64,000 nucleotides of DNA from JBCCCJ01 sp039029315 (GTDB lineage Bacteria > Bacteroidota > Bacteroidia > J057), in NCBI GenBank assembly GCA_039029315.1, contig JBCCGK010000063.1:1-64000 (forward strand), given 5' to 3'. The notes under the pieces are model-generated. The model did no database searches. It saw only the letters and a program-made list of their open reading frames with translations, and had not been told where the DNA came from. The position numbers and the translations under genes are program-made. This document shows positions 51,120 through 60,399 of the stretch, in pieces; positions within the stretch are counted from its first letter, which is position 1; each line of letters begins with the position of its first letter.

Positions 51120-51203
51120 AATGTCCCAAATGGGTGGAATTCATTTTTTTTCTATTGGGAAGTTGTTTTTCCGGGTTTAGTAAATAAACTTGCTAGTTCC
51201 GAA

Positions 51204-51226
51204 AATAAACCAAAACGATGTTTATT
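51204..51226. promoter_or_regulatory. Inverted repeat upstream of the Crp/Fnr gene
   Basis: AATAAAC (51204-51210) and GTTTATT (51220-51226) form a 7-bp inverted repeat with a 9-nt spacer about 70 bp before the Crp/Fnr start, and GAAAA/TTTTC extend it further out. It does not look like a canonical TGTGA or TTGAT site, but could bind the regulator or form an A/T-rich control region. Function inferred from position only. Confidence 0.35.
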
Positions 51227-51296
51227 TGGTTTTCGTTGATGTAAACAACATGAAACCATTCCTACATTTCTGATACCTTAACAAATCGCAACTAAC

Positions 51297-51995
51297 ATGG
51301 CGGATAATGCATCTATATGGTTCCTAGAAGAGGTCAATCTTTTTGAATGCTTTTGCCCAATTACACACGCAGAAGAACGATACGAAAAACAACCAAAGCG
51401 ATCCTTTAAGAAGGGAGAATTTATCTACTTCAGTGATGATACTGCCGACAAGGTGTTTTTTATTCACGAGGGAGCAGTCAAAATTGCTGGCTATACTGAA
51501 GATGGCAATGAAATGATCAAAGCTGTCCTTCATTCAGGGGAGATATTTGGAGAATTGGCCCTGTTTGGAGAAGACAAACGAAGGGATTATGCCCAGGCAA
51601 TAGAAAATACTGAATTGTGCATCCTCAATCAGGACGATGCTGTCCACCTGATGCGAGATGTCTCGAAGTTTCAAAACTTTCTCAACGCACTTGTCGGTCA
51701 ACGAGTGATTTATACACAAAAACGGCTGGAGTCGCTCCTGTTCAAGGATGCCAAGACCCGGATTGCAGAATATGTGCTGGAGCAGGTGGGCAAAAATGGA
51801 AAGAAATTGGCTGATGGTGCTGTATCTCTCAGAAACTATCTTACGCATCAGGAAATTGCTAACTTCACAGGAACTTCCCGACAAACCGTCACAACCGTAT
51901 TGAATCAATTTCGGGAGGCGCGCATGCTGGATTTCGATCGTAAGAAAATCATTGTGCGCAATCTCAATGCCCTCAAATCCGAAGTGCTTGCATAA
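51297..51995 (+). CDS. Crp/Fnr family transcriptional regulator
   Basis: A 232-residue regulator. Residues about 25-145 are a cyclic-nucleotide-binding-like domain (FKKGEFIYFSDDTADKVFFI, then SGEIFGELALFGE). The C-terminal winged helix contains the recognition segment LTHQEIANFTGTSRQTVTTV (near residue 182). No Cys cluster for Fe-S is present. Its stop codon abuts the ATG of the M48 peptidase gene (TAA then ATG), so the two are translated from one transcript. Confidence 0.93.
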   Translation: MADNASIWFLEEVNLFECFCPITHAEERYEKQPKRSFKKGEFIYFSDDTADKVFFIHEGAVKIAGYTEDGNEMIKAVLHSGEIFGELALFGEDKRRDYAQAIENTELCILNQDDAVHLMRDVSKFQNFLNALVGQRVIYTQKRLESLLFKDAKTRIAEYVLEQVGKNGKKLADGAVSLRNYLTHQEIANFTGTSRQTVTTVLNQFREARMLDFDRKKIIVRNLNALKSEVLA

Positions 51996-53222
51996 ATGAA
52001 TGTCCTTCTTGTCATCCTGATCATTTTCATCCTCAGTTGGGTCTTCGATCAGATTCTCTCCTGGCTGAATCTCAGGCATCATACCACAGTCGTCCCTGAA
52101 TCACTACAGGCCCACATTGAAGCAGAGAAATATGAAAAGGCCTATGACTACCATCGGGTCAATTATCGTTTTTCTCTCATCAAATCTGTTCCGGGTCTTC
52201 TGATCATTGGAACCCTGTTGGCTGTTGGTGGGTTTGGATGGCTTGACACCCAGTTACAAGGAATCACCACTCATCCAGTATGGCATCCCTTGGTATTTTT
52301 TGGTGTTCTGTTTTTTGCCTCAGACATTCTGACGATCCCTTTCCAATGGCATCAGACTTTTGGCATCGAAGAGCGATTTGGCTTCAACAAGATGACCAAA
52401 AAAACTTTCTGGATAGATAAACTGAAAGGGTGGGCCATGACGATCATTATCGGAGGATTGGTCATGGGAATTTTGTTGCTCTTGGTGGACACGCTTGGAA
52501 ATGGCTTCTGGATATGGTTCTGGATCTTCATCAGTCTGTTTTCCATTTTCATGAATGTCTTCTATACCACGCTCTTGTTGCCCATTTTCAACAAATTAAC
52601 TCCATTGGAGACTGGAGACTTGCGGGAAAAGATCCAATCTTATAGCCAATCAGTCAGTTTTCCACTGGACAATATATTTGTGATGGATGGTTCCAAACGG
52701 TCAAGCAAGTCCAACGCATTTTTCTCTGGATTAGGCAAGAGAAAAAAAGTAGTTCTCTTCGACACCTTGATTGAGAACCATAAACAAGAAGAATTGGTCG
52801 CAGTGCTTGCCCATGAAGTAGGACATTACAAAAAGAAACATATCATCCAATCTCTGGTTTTGGGGGTATTACAAACCGGACTGATGTTGTTCATTCTTTC
52901 CAGATTTATTCAAAGTCCAGCACTTTCTCTCGCCTTGGGGGGACAAGCCTCCAGTATTGGCTTAAACCTATTGGCCTTTGGTATTTTGTACAGTCCGATC
53001 TCGATGCTATTGGGAATCTTGATGAATATCTTTTCCAGAAAGAATGAGTTCGAAGCAGATGCCTACGCTGCCAATACCTATGAATCTGCGCCATTGCAAC
53101 AGGCGTTGATCCAATTGCATGCAGACAATCTCAGCAATCTCACTCCCCATCCCTGGTATGTGTTTTTTCATTATTCTCATCCTCCACTCATAGAACGACT
53201 ATCTGCCCTGGAACGAAGATAG
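51996..53222 (+). CDS. M48 family metallopeptidase (Ste24-like)
   Basis: A 408-residue membrane protease. Several N-terminal helices (NVLLVILIIFILSWVFDQIL at the start), the cytoplasmic KxxTPLE-like segment (FNKLTPLETGDLR), the zinc motif HEVGHYKKKH (AVLAHEVGHYKKK), and the downstream zinc ligand in RKNEFEADAYA. This is the CAAX-prenyl-protease/Ste24 layout; in bacteria such enzymes probably degrade membrane proteins. It starts directly at the base after the Crp/Fnr stop codon. Confidence 0.93.
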   Translation: MNVLLVILIIFILSWVFDQILSWLNLRHHTTVVPESLQAHIEAEKYEKAYDYHRVNYRFSLIKSVPGLLIIGTLLAVGGFGWLDTQLQGITTHPVWHPLVFFGVLFFASDILTIPFQWHQTFGIEERFGFNKMTKKTFWIDKLKGWAMTIIIGGLVMGILLLLVDTLGNGFWIWFWIFISLFSIFMNVFYTTLLLPIFNKLTPLETGDLREKIQSYSQSVSFPLDNIFVMDGSKRSSKSNAFFSGLGKRKKVVLFDTLIENHKQEELVAVLAHEVGHYKKKHIIQSLVLGVLQTGLMLFILSRFIQSPALSLALGGQASSIGLNLLAFGILYSPISMLLGILMNIFSRKNEFEADAYAANTYESAPLQQALIQLHADNLSNLTPHPWYVFFHYSHPPLIERLSALERR

Positions 53223-53235
53223 AGTATTTGAAGGA

Positions 53236-53889
53236 CTACTCATCTTCAACCCATTCGTCGAGCAAGCCCTCATTGGCAGCCGCAATAAGTAATTCGGCAT
53301 CCTTAAACACCCCAAATTTTGCCAACAGATTGCGGCGATGGACTTCGATTGTGTGCAATCGGTGGTTGAGTGATTGGGCAATCTGAGAAATGCTGCACCC
53401 CTGAGAGAGCAAACGAAGGACCTTTCTTTCTGTCATGGTGAAAGCCAAAGGAGGCAAAACCGACCGTTCCTGTGATGGCTCAAAGATGTAGGAAGTCTGA
53501 TCAAGGGGGATCCAATTAGCTCCCCGATAGACACGCCGGATGGCGTTCAAAAGTGTTTCCTGATCTGTGGCTTTTGAGATAATCCCTGCAGCCCCTGCTT
53601 TCTGAGCGCGTGATTCCAGATCCTTGTCTACATGGACAGTGAGCAAAATCACTTCAGTAGCTGGGAATTGGTCTTGAATCATGGAACAGATTTCAAGACC
53701 TTCCAACGGATTGGATTCAAGCTTAACATCTAGTAAAATGATGTCAATGAGTGTATGATTGAGAGATTCGAGAACTTCGTGCCCAGTGGCAGCTACACCT
53801 GCAACAAGCATATCTGGTTCTGAGGTCAGATCTCTGCGCAAGGTTTCTCGAAAAAGGAAATGATCATCGGCGATCAACAAGTGAATCAT
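53236..53889 (-). CDS. NarL/LuxR-type response regulator, second of pair
   Basis: A 217-residue regulator. The receiver has the acidic pocket (LLIADDHFLF), the phospho-Asp in IDIILLDVKLE, the Thr in VILLTVHV and the Lys in IISKATDQ. The C-terminal LuxR helix-turn-helix is at about residues 150-205 (FTMTERKVLRLLSQGCSISQ, then HTIEVHRRNLLAKFGV). It follows another NarL-type regulator with an 8-bp gap. Its stop is 13 bp from the convergent M48 gene. Confidence 0.92.
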   Translation of the reverse strand: MIHLLIADDHFLFRETLRRDLTSEPDMLVAGVAATGHEVLESLNHTLIDIILLDVKLESNPLEGLEICSMIQDQFPATEVILLTVHVDKDLESRAQKAGAAGIISKATDQETLLNAIRRVYRGANWIPLDQTSYIFEPSQERSVLPPLAFTMTERKVLRLLSQGCSISQIAQSLNHRLHTIEVHRRNLLAKFGVFKDAELLIAAANEGLLDEWVEDE

Positions 53890-53897
53890 TGTTTGGG

Positions 53898-54545
53898 CTA
53901 GGTATCGAGGTCTACAAGTTCTTTCAGTAAGGCTTCTCTGACCAAACCAGCAGTATTTTTGACTCCCAGTTTGCGTCTAAGGTTTCGGCGGTGCGTTTCA
54001 ACACCTGCTTCGCCTATACATAATTTGTCCCCAATCTCAGCTGTACTATATTCTTCAACGAGTAATTGCAAAATTTCTTTTTCTCTGGGAGTCAATCGGA
54101 TGCCCATCCCTACCTTGTGTTGTTTCCGGACATACTCCATATGTGTCTGCATCACTTCCACCCCGAAGTAGCTGTCTCCCCGATGCACCACTTGCAAAGC
54201 CTTCAAGAGTTCGCCTCCAGCCGCATCCTTGAGCATATAGCCCGCAATCCCATATTTCAAGGCCCGTGAAATCGACTTTCCGTTCTTCAGGCTTGTAAGA
54301 ATAATCACCTTCAAAAAAGGAAATTCCTGATCGATATATTCTGCCGCTTCTAGCCCATTCATACCAGGGGAATTCAGTCGAATATCCATCAAAACTATGT
54401 CAGGCCGTATCTCCCTCAACTGTACCACTGCGGATTCTGCATCGGAGGCAGTTGCGACGACTTCCACATCGGGTTCATCGTCTAACATTCGTTTCAAGGC
54501 ATCTGTGAACAACTGATGATCATCGACGATCATAACCCGAATCAT
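53898..54545 (-). CDS. NarL/LuxR-type response regulator, first of pair
   Basis: A 215-residue regulator. I choose ATG 54545 (MIRVMIVDDHQLFTDALKRM); the longer frame overlaps the kinase side without receiver features. Phospho-Asp is in IVLMDIRLNSPGMNGLEAAE, followed by VIILTSLKN and the Lys in YMLKDAAGG. The LuxR helix-turn-helix is near residues 145-200 (LTPREKEILQLLVEEYSTAE). It sits between the TPR-NarX-type kinase and a second response regulator in one operon. Confidence 0.93.
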   Translation of the reverse strand: MIRVMIVDDHQLFTDALKRMLDDEPDVEVVATASDAESAVVQLREIRPDIVLMDIRLNSPGMNGLEAAEYIDQEFPFLKVIILTSLKNGKSISRALKYGIAGYMLKDAAGGELLKALQVVHRGDSYFGVEVMQTHMEYVRKQHKVGMGIRLTPREKEILQLLVEEYSTAEIGDKLCIGEAGVETHRRNLRRKLGVKNTAGLVREALLKELVDLDT

Positions 54546-54661
54546 AGGCAGTAGGCTAGAAATTTTCCAAAGGCAATATACTGATGATGTTTGTTTTCTG
54601 AACGTACGAAAAAACCTCTTCAAAGTTGGCAGACAATGACTTTCTATCAGTCAATTCTGCG

Positions 54662-56683
54662 TTAAAGAGGCAAATCGATAATCGTAGTGGTCCCTTGTCC
54701 AGGAGCAGAGTCAATTTCCAGGGTGCCCCTCATCTGTTTTACTCTTCTGGATATATTGAAGAGGCCAATCCCCTCATGGATTTTTTCGGGTTCATACTCG
54801 AAGCCGACCCCATCATCCTCAATCAACAAATTGAGTCGATCTCTATGCAAGGAAAGTTGCAAACTGACCTTATCAGCGCAGGCATGTTTGATGATGTTCT
54901 GAAAAATTTCCTGAACAATTCGATACAGTTGGATTTCTGTTTTTCCATCCAGGGTAACAGTATCCAGTCCCGATGTCTCCAGGTTGATTAGCAGGCCAGA
55001 ATGATCTTTGAGGGTCTTGCACAATTTGTCAAGGGCCCGTCCCAACCCTTCATGTTCGAGGGCATTATCGGTCAGGTTGTGAGAGATTCGCCGGACTTCT
55101 TTGTAGGCTTCTTCCAATAGTTCGCGCGTATGTGTATAAGCCTTGCTCGCATCTTCGGATTGGCCGGACAGCTTTTTTTGCAAGGTAAACAGAGAGACTT
55201 TCACTGCAGCCAGGGTTCCTCCCAGGCTGTCATGCAGATCAGCGGCGATTCTCTGGCGTTCTTGTTCCTGCCCTTCCAGCATAGAGTTCAGAGATTCCAC
55301 TTCCTGTGCCTTCATCAAGTCGATGATGATTTGCCGATTGAGTTCTTCTCGCTGGTGAATCAGTTTCCGCTCGGATCGCTGAACCTTTCGGTGATGATAT
55401 AAGAAAATACCCGCAATCGCTGCCAACAACAACAGGACAAGAATCCCGCTCCCAAGTAAAATTTGGGTTTTTCGGGATTCTGCCAGTTGGTGCTTGGTTT
55501 CAGCTAGTTGTCTTTCCGTACGTTCTGTTTCGTACAGGGCCGTTAATTCACTGAATCTTTCGGAACCATGTACGGTATTCAGACTATCTTTTAGTTCGAG
55601 GCTTCGATTGAGTAACAGGAATGCTTGCTTGTCATTCCCTATGTATTGATAGGATTCCGCCAGTTTTGGATACAAATCCGCCAACATTTCCCATTGGCCC
55701 ATCTCCTCTCCGATACGCGCTGCTGATTTCAGGATATCATTTCCCTTGACATACCGCTTTCGCTCAAGATGAATCAAGCCTATCTGATGTAGCAAGGTCA
55801 TTTGAGTTTGTAGATCTTCTAATTCTGTAGCCAAACTGAGCGCCTGATTCCAATATTCAAGCGCCTGATCCAAAGCATTGTCCTGATAGGCAAGATTTCC
55901 CAAATTGCTCAAAATACGTGCTTGTTCGCCTCGATATCCCAATAGCTGAAACATCGCCAGACTACGTGCATAATATTGTTGTGCCTCCCGATAGGATTCT
56001 TGCAGATAATAAGTATTGGCCAAATTGTTACAGATTCGGGCGATCCCGATGCTGTCATTCAGCTCATTGCGGATGGACAAACTATGTGCATAATAGATGG
56101 CGGCCAGATCATAGTTGGCTCGATCAGCATAGAGATTGGCCAAATCTGAATAACATTGCCCCAATAGCTTAGGACTGTCAAAATTCAGTGCAAGATCGAT
56201 GGATTTGTGATGATAAGAGAGTGCTTCTTCATATTCTCCAGTGTATCGGAGAACAACGGCCATTTTGTCATAGATATTGGCAACACCGACTTCATCCTGT
56301 ACTTCTAGGTGAAGGTATAATGCCTGCCTATAGACCGCAAGGGCCTGCTTATATTCTCCTTTTCTTTTGTAGAGAATTCCCAGATTGGTCAACGCCTGAA
56401 TTCTCAGCGCTTTTTGCTGGGTATACTGGGTCAGATTGAGTACTTCCTGTGCATAATGAATCGCTGAGTCGGGTATCTGAAGACGATATGCCCGGCTTAA
56501 TTCCATGGAAAGGATTGCTTTTTCGGCCTGATCATGGCTGGCATGCAACGCTTGTCTCAGACTATCGGATTCAGGCAAGGCCCATGCCATATTACACACC
56601 AATACCAATCCCAACCAGACTGAGCTGGCGTTCAGCAAGGGAAGGATGCAAGATGGTAATATGGACAATCTGTTGCAGGGCAT
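54662..56683 (-). CDS. TPR sensor histidine kinase, NarX type (HisKA_3)
   Basis: A 673-residue sensor kinase. A signal peptide lies at the N-terminus (SSVWLGLVLVCNMAWA). About residues 45-370 hold TPR repeats (GEYKQALAVYRQALYLHLEV, YREAQQYYARSLAMFQLLGY). A membrane helix (ILLGSGILVLLLLAAIAGIF) is followed by a HisKA_3 domain with the phospho-His in RIAADLHDSLGG, and HATPase_c (GLFNISRRVKQMRGTLEI at the end). Two NarL-type response regulators follow in the same direction, 116 bp downstream, so this is a two-component system with two outputs. Confidence 0.93.
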   Translation of the reverse strand: MPCNRLSILPSCILPLLNASSVWLGLVLVCNMAWALPESDSLRQALHASHDQAEKAILSMELSRAYRLQIPDSAIHYAQEVLNLTQYTQQKALRIQALTNLGILYKRKGEYKQALAVYRQALYLHLEVQDEVGVANIYDKMAVVLRYTGEYEEALSYHHKSIDLALNFDSPKLLGQCYSDLANLYADRANYDLAAIYYAHSLSIRNELNDSIGIARICNNLANTYYLQESYREAQQYYARSLAMFQLLGYRGEQARILSNLGNLAYQDNALDQALEYWNQALSLATELEDLQTQMTLLHQIGLIHLERKRYVKGNDILKSAARIGEEMGQWEMLADLYPKLAESYQYIGNDKQAFLLLNRSLELKDSLNTVHGSERFSELTALYETERTERQLAETKHQLAESRKTQILLGSGILVLLLLAAIAGIFLYHHRKVQRSERKLIHQREELNRQIIIDLMKAQEVESLNSMLEGQEQERQRIAADLHDSLGGTLAAVKVSLFTLQKKLSGQSEDASKAYTHTRELLEEAYKEVRRISHNLTDNALEHEGLGRALDKLCKTLKDHSGLLINLETSGLDTVTLDGKTEIQLYRIVQEIFQNIIKHACADKVSLQLSLHRDRLNLLIEDDGVGFEYEPEKIHEGIGLFNISRRVKQMRGTLEIDSAPGQGTTTIIDLPL

Positions 56684-56907
56684 AGATGGAAATCAATCTA
56701 TCTGAAATCGAAAAGCGGATCTATCATGTATTGGTTTCTGTGTTCACAAACAACAAACTTACAAGATTGTAAGTCATAATCTTTGCTCTTCATAAGAATC
56801 TTCCTATTGATCTATCCAAAACACTTCAATGAATCGATTTCGAATCTCTCCGTTCCAGACGCATCGTTTCTCTGTTAAGGAAGGGCTTTGGCAACAAAAA
56901 GAAGGCA

Positions 56908-57378
56908 TTATAGCCAATTGTCCTCATCAATGAAGAGGGGTTTCGGTGTTTTCTTCTTTTCTTCGGTAAGGGAACGCGTGTTTTGTTGACTCCACCGCCG
57001 ACTCCACCAACTGGCTCTTCTTTTTTCATCTATTTCACGTACCTCCTCCAAAGAACCCAAAGATACCCTGGATTCAACGATAGGTCGTTCATCAGGTCTG
57101 GTGAGTTCAATCACTGATACCTTCACCTCATTTCGGCTGTCTTGCCAGTCCTTCTCAATCGGGATGTGCAGGTCAATAGGGGCGGGTTGTGTGGTGTGTT
57201 CGGTCCGACTCAGTGCAAAAATCAGTTCCCTAACAGGACGAAGATAATTAGCGGTTTCTGGCATTTGGACTTTAAAAGCTGCAAGCTCAAATCCTGTAGG
57301 CATTAAGAATGAGACGCACAATTGATAACTTCCATCGATTCTCCTCTTAAGATGAAGGCTGGGGGAATAACTGGGCAT
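56908..57378 (-). CDS. Hypothetical protein, 156 aa
   Basis: I choose ATG 57378 (MPSYSPSLHLKRRIDGSYQL); the frame extends 23 codons upstream but that part is hydrophobic and less likely. The N-terminal half looks beta-rich and the C-terminal half charged and basic (RRASWWSRRWSQQ), ending with an acidic-aromatic tail DEDNWL. No family recognised. It lies downstream, on the same strand, of the DUF2357 nuclease gene but is separated from it by a terminator, so it is probably an independent gene. Confidence 0.55.
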   Translation of the reverse strand: MPSYSPSLHLKRRIDGSYQLCVSFLMPTGFELAAFKVQMPETANYLRPVRELIFALSRTEHTTQPAPIDLHIPIEKDWQDSRNEVKVSVIELTRPDERPIVESRVSLGSLEEVREIDEKRRASWWSRRWSQQNTRSLTEEKKKTPKPLFIDEDNWL

Positions 57379-57757
57379 GGTAAAAGGGTGGTTGTAAGTG
57401 ACACTAAGAATTGCTGGTGCGAAAAACTGGATTATAGAAACTGTCAAAACAGTTCAGAGCAAAGTGTGTCAAAGAACAAGGAGATCTGTATACTTCCTAC
57501 GCATAATCGCTACAGAATAGTATAAATCAATCGGATAAAAAGATGCCTCAGGAGCAGAAAAAAAACGGGGAGAACGAGTCCTCCCCATCGTTCCAGATTG
57601 GTTATGAAGAAACATGTGTAAAAGAACGACTACCGTTAGATAGGGGATATCAGAAAGGGCATTCTGATTTACAAGAACCGACCTACTAGGTCTGTGTGTA
57701 TCTTGTTGTTCCTCCACAAAGATGAGACGTTTATCACCCTGATGCTACACAGATAAA
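57379..57757. other. Intergenic region with one terminator, no gene
   Basis: No convincing gene lies here. The only clear structure is the terminator for the nuclease gene (57558-57586). A minus-strand 82-codon ORF at 57469-57717 runs through that hairpin and is treated as a shadow. The right side contains A/T-rich sequence that may hold the promoter of the 156-aa gene; I could not assign boxes. Confidence 0.5.
57558..57586 (-). terminator. Rho-independent terminator of the DUF2357 nuclease gene
   Basis: Read on the minus strand, GGGGAG - GACTCGTT - CTCCCC (57586 to 57567) is followed by one G and a run of eight T residues (57565-57558). Stem of 6 G/C-rich pairs, loop of 8. It sits about 170 bp after the stop of the nuclease gene and separates it from the 156-aa gene. 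Confidence 0.85.
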
Positions 57758-60238
57758 TCAGGTTTTTTTTCTACGGGTTTTCCGGTAGAAAGCTGACAGG
57801 ATTTCGACAAGCGGCTCAGAAGGACGCCAAAAACAATGATGCCCCGTCCGATGACTCAACACCAATTGCTCTTGATTGTCTCTCTGTTCGCAGACAAATC
57901 GAACCCTTTTCCATACGAAAGTCAACCGCAACTCTTCAGCGGGAATAGAAGAGAGCCAGCTTATGTTCTTACAATGTTTGTGAATTTCTTGCCATGCTCG
58001 AATCCATAAATAGGAATTGAGCCTCAAAGGGGAAGCACTACGGTTCAGCCGGGCCAACTCAAAACTAAATCGATTGGTGGGGAAAAAAGCGATTGCTGGA
58101 AAATCAGGAAATGGAATGGCACATCCTTCCAGATTCGTCCATTCCAGCAAGCGGTAATCTGTTTCTTCTTCCAGAAGACTGGCCGGAATTCCCTCGGCAG
58201 AAAGCCGGCTGTCAGATACAGTTCGGCTTCGAATATCTCGGGCAAACGCAACAATTTTGTTCAAATGAGGAGCGAAGAATCCGACATCTCTGTAGTGGCC
58301 CAATTCCTCTGATTCTGGAAAGAACCACCTCAGCTGTTCTCGCATCATCTTGACCTTCTCTCGCTCTGCTGTATCCAATTCCATGGCATGGGGCAGCGGA
58401 AGGATGAGCATAGGTGTCTCAATCTCGTCGATCCGAGCTTGTTGTTCCGTGCGATTGTAGTCAACCACTTGCTCATACAAAGCTTCAGGCGAATATTCAA
58501 TGAGTCGATGCAGCCAGTTTCGCAGAAGGGTGTGAGCATGATAGGGTCCAGGATGAAGGGGAATAGCACCTATCTCTACCTTTGCCAAACTCTGATAGAA
58601 CGGATGAGGCACAAATTCGTCCTCTGTATCAGGAAAAGGAAACAAGACAATTCCGCCCATCAATTTCCAGGCGGATCGATGCGTCAGATGGGCTTCCTCC
58701 TGCGAAATGATCGCATCTCGATACCTATGAAGTTGAGAAATAGCCTCCAGAGGGGGTCCGTGGGGAACTGCTGTTCGAGGATAGGCACCATTCCCCCTGT
58801 CAAACTGATACTTGACCTCAATTACGTAGCGAAAGGCCTGTGTATAGCCAGGTTTTTCTACCTCCAGAACTATATCCGGGATTTGGCGAAAAGTAAAACT
58901 ATCCCCTTCCCCAAAGGTACGGTTGTACCACAATCTCAGATGTGTCTGACTCAATGAATGTCGAAATATCAATTGAGAACGCTCTCCTTTCTGCAATCGG
59001 ATCACAAGTTGATCAGCTTGTTGGGTAACCACATCTTGACCAATCAACTCATATCCAGGAAGTTCCTTCAACATTTGCACAAGCGTCAACAAGCACCAGT
59101 ATTCATAGAGGGTACTCGTGTTTTTCAGATCCAGTTGGAAGATTCCTGCATCAGAAAGACTCAAGCCTTTTTTCAACAACAAAAACCGCTTGTAAAATTC
59201 TCGATAACCAGGTCCCATCATCAAAACGGTCGACAATTGATGCGCTGGCCAAAAGTGTCCTGTATGTCGAAAAAATGGCTGTGCCTGCATCTGGATCAAT
59301 CGCCTTCGGAATCGCCCTAATTCGATCGCCCAAAGAGGCTGAACTCTGTTGGAGGCATGTCGCACAAACAGGGACTCCCAATGGTCAAGTCGATCCAGAA
59401 TCTGTTTAATCGCCCACAGAACAAATCGATTTTCGGCAGTGTCATAACTCAGTGTCTTGTCCTTTACTGGCAAATGATTCACCCGAAATCCTTGCCCTGT
59501 CAACCATCCGGCACCCGATTCCTGCTCCACATATTGAGGATGCTTCGCTAGCCAGGATGCCACATCTCTCGGCAACTCCTGTACTTTGCGGATTGGCAAG
59601 ATGTGCCGCTCAGAAGTTCTTGTGCGATTGGGTTGTTGCACAATCCGCAACAAACTTTGCTCAAGTCCTTTCATGAGTCCTCGCAATTGTCCAATCCAGC
59701 TGGAGAGGGTCGGCATCTGTGTCTCATCGGTCTCCAACAAGCTAGCCGTTCGCTTCATTTCATCAAAGGCCAGCCCACATAGATAGCGCTGCAAATCTCC
59801 CAACATTTCCTGAAAGTCAGTCTTGTATCTGAGTTTTTGGGGAAAGACTTCTAATTCTAGCGAAAACAAACGCTGTCCATTGTCTACGACCAATTCCAGC
59901 TCAGAATATCCAATAGCATCTTGCAACACAAAAGATCCGAACAAATTCGAAGAGGGCCTTGATGAGGTCAGAATGGGGAGACCATTGAGGAAGAACTGAA
60001 TATGATTCCTTGGAATGGCAGACTCAAACAAGAGTTCCCACCGCTGCCAGGAAAAGAAACAGGGAGCCTGCTCAGGAGGTATAGGAAGATCATGTGCCTC
60101 CAGCTGCATCCCGTGAGGGAGAAATCTTGTTGGATATCCAGCTGCTAACGCCTCTCGTATCTGCGATGGCAAACGAGCTTCAGTAAGTCGCAAATTCAGG
60201 CGATTTCCATCTGTATCCGTAAACCTCAAAAAGGGCAT
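57758..60238 (-). CDS. DUF2357 / PD-(D/E)XK nuclease domain protein
   Basis: An 826-residue protein. The N-terminal ~250 residues form a DUF2357-like beta domain (RFTDTDGNRLNLRLTEARLP, SELELVVDNGQRLFSLELEV). A helical middle contains DTAENRFVLWAIKQIL and LYEYWCLLTLVQML. The nuclease core has D455 (IPDIVLEVE), E474 and K476 (YVIEVKYQF), and the QLHRYRDAI helix, the PD-(D/E)XK pattern of the DUF524/PDDEXK_7 group. Homologues often pair with McrB-like GTPases in type IV-like restriction; here no McrB is near, and the neighbours are a CHAT protease and a STAND NTPase, transcribed divergently across 161 bp. Confidence 0.82.
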   Translation of the reverse strand: MPFLRFTDTDGNRLNLRLTEARLPSQIREALAAGYPTRFLPHGMQLEAHDLPIPPEQAPCFFSWQRWELLFESAIPRNHIQFFLNGLPILTSSRPSSNLFGSFVLQDAIGYSELELVVDNGQRLFSLELEVFPQKLRYKTDFQEMLGDLQRYLCGLAFDEMKRTASLLETDETQMPTLSSWIGQLRGLMKGLEQSLLRIVQQPNRTRTSERHILPIRKVQELPRDVASWLAKHPQYVEQESGAGWLTGQGFRVNHLPVKDKTLSYDTAENRFVLWAIKQILDRLDHWESLFVRHASNRVQPLWAIELGRFRRRLIQMQAQPFFRHTGHFWPAHQLSTVLMMGPGYREFYKRFLLLKKGLSLSDAGIFQLDLKNTSTLYEYWCLLTLVQMLKELPGYELIGQDVVTQQADQLVIRLQKGERSQLIFRHSLSQTHLRLWYNRTFGEGDSFTFRQIPDIVLEVEKPGYTQAFRYVIEVKYQFDRGNGAYPRTAVPHGPPLEAISQLHRYRDAIISQEEAHLTHRSAWKLMGGIVLFPFPDTEDEFVPHPFYQSLAKVEIGAIPLHPGPYHAHTLLRNWLHRLIEYSPEALYEQVVDYNRTEQQARIDEIETPMLILPLPHAMELDTAEREKVKMMREQLRWFFPESEELGHYRDVGFFAPHLNKIVAFARDIRSRTVSDSRLSAEGIPASLLEEETDYRLLEWTNLEGCAIPFPDFPAIAFFPTNRFSFELARLNRSASPLRLNSYLWIRAWQEIHKHCKNISWLSSIPAEELRLTFVWKRVRFVCEQRDNQEQLVLSHRTGHHCFWRPSEPLVEILSAFYRKTRRKKT

Positions 60239-60399
60239 AAGGGTTCAAGCATTCGATAGCCAGGAGGAGATCCTGCATCCATAGGTCAGGAGATTCATGG
60301 TAAAGATAGGGAAAAAAGAAGCAGTTGCCAGATTTTGAAACTGTCCTCAATTATCCGTTATTTAAGACTTCTCCTTGCCTACAGAACAAGAACTTACCT

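Noticed and set aside
51121..51150. CCCA/TGGG hairpin after the DUF1684 gene with a T-run about 12 nt later
   Set aside because: The stem is only 4 bp and the T-run is too far away for a convincing terminator.
57469..57717. Minus-strand 82-codon ORF downstream of the nuclease gene
   Set aside because: It crosses the terminator hairpin at 57558-57586 and has no recognisable domain.
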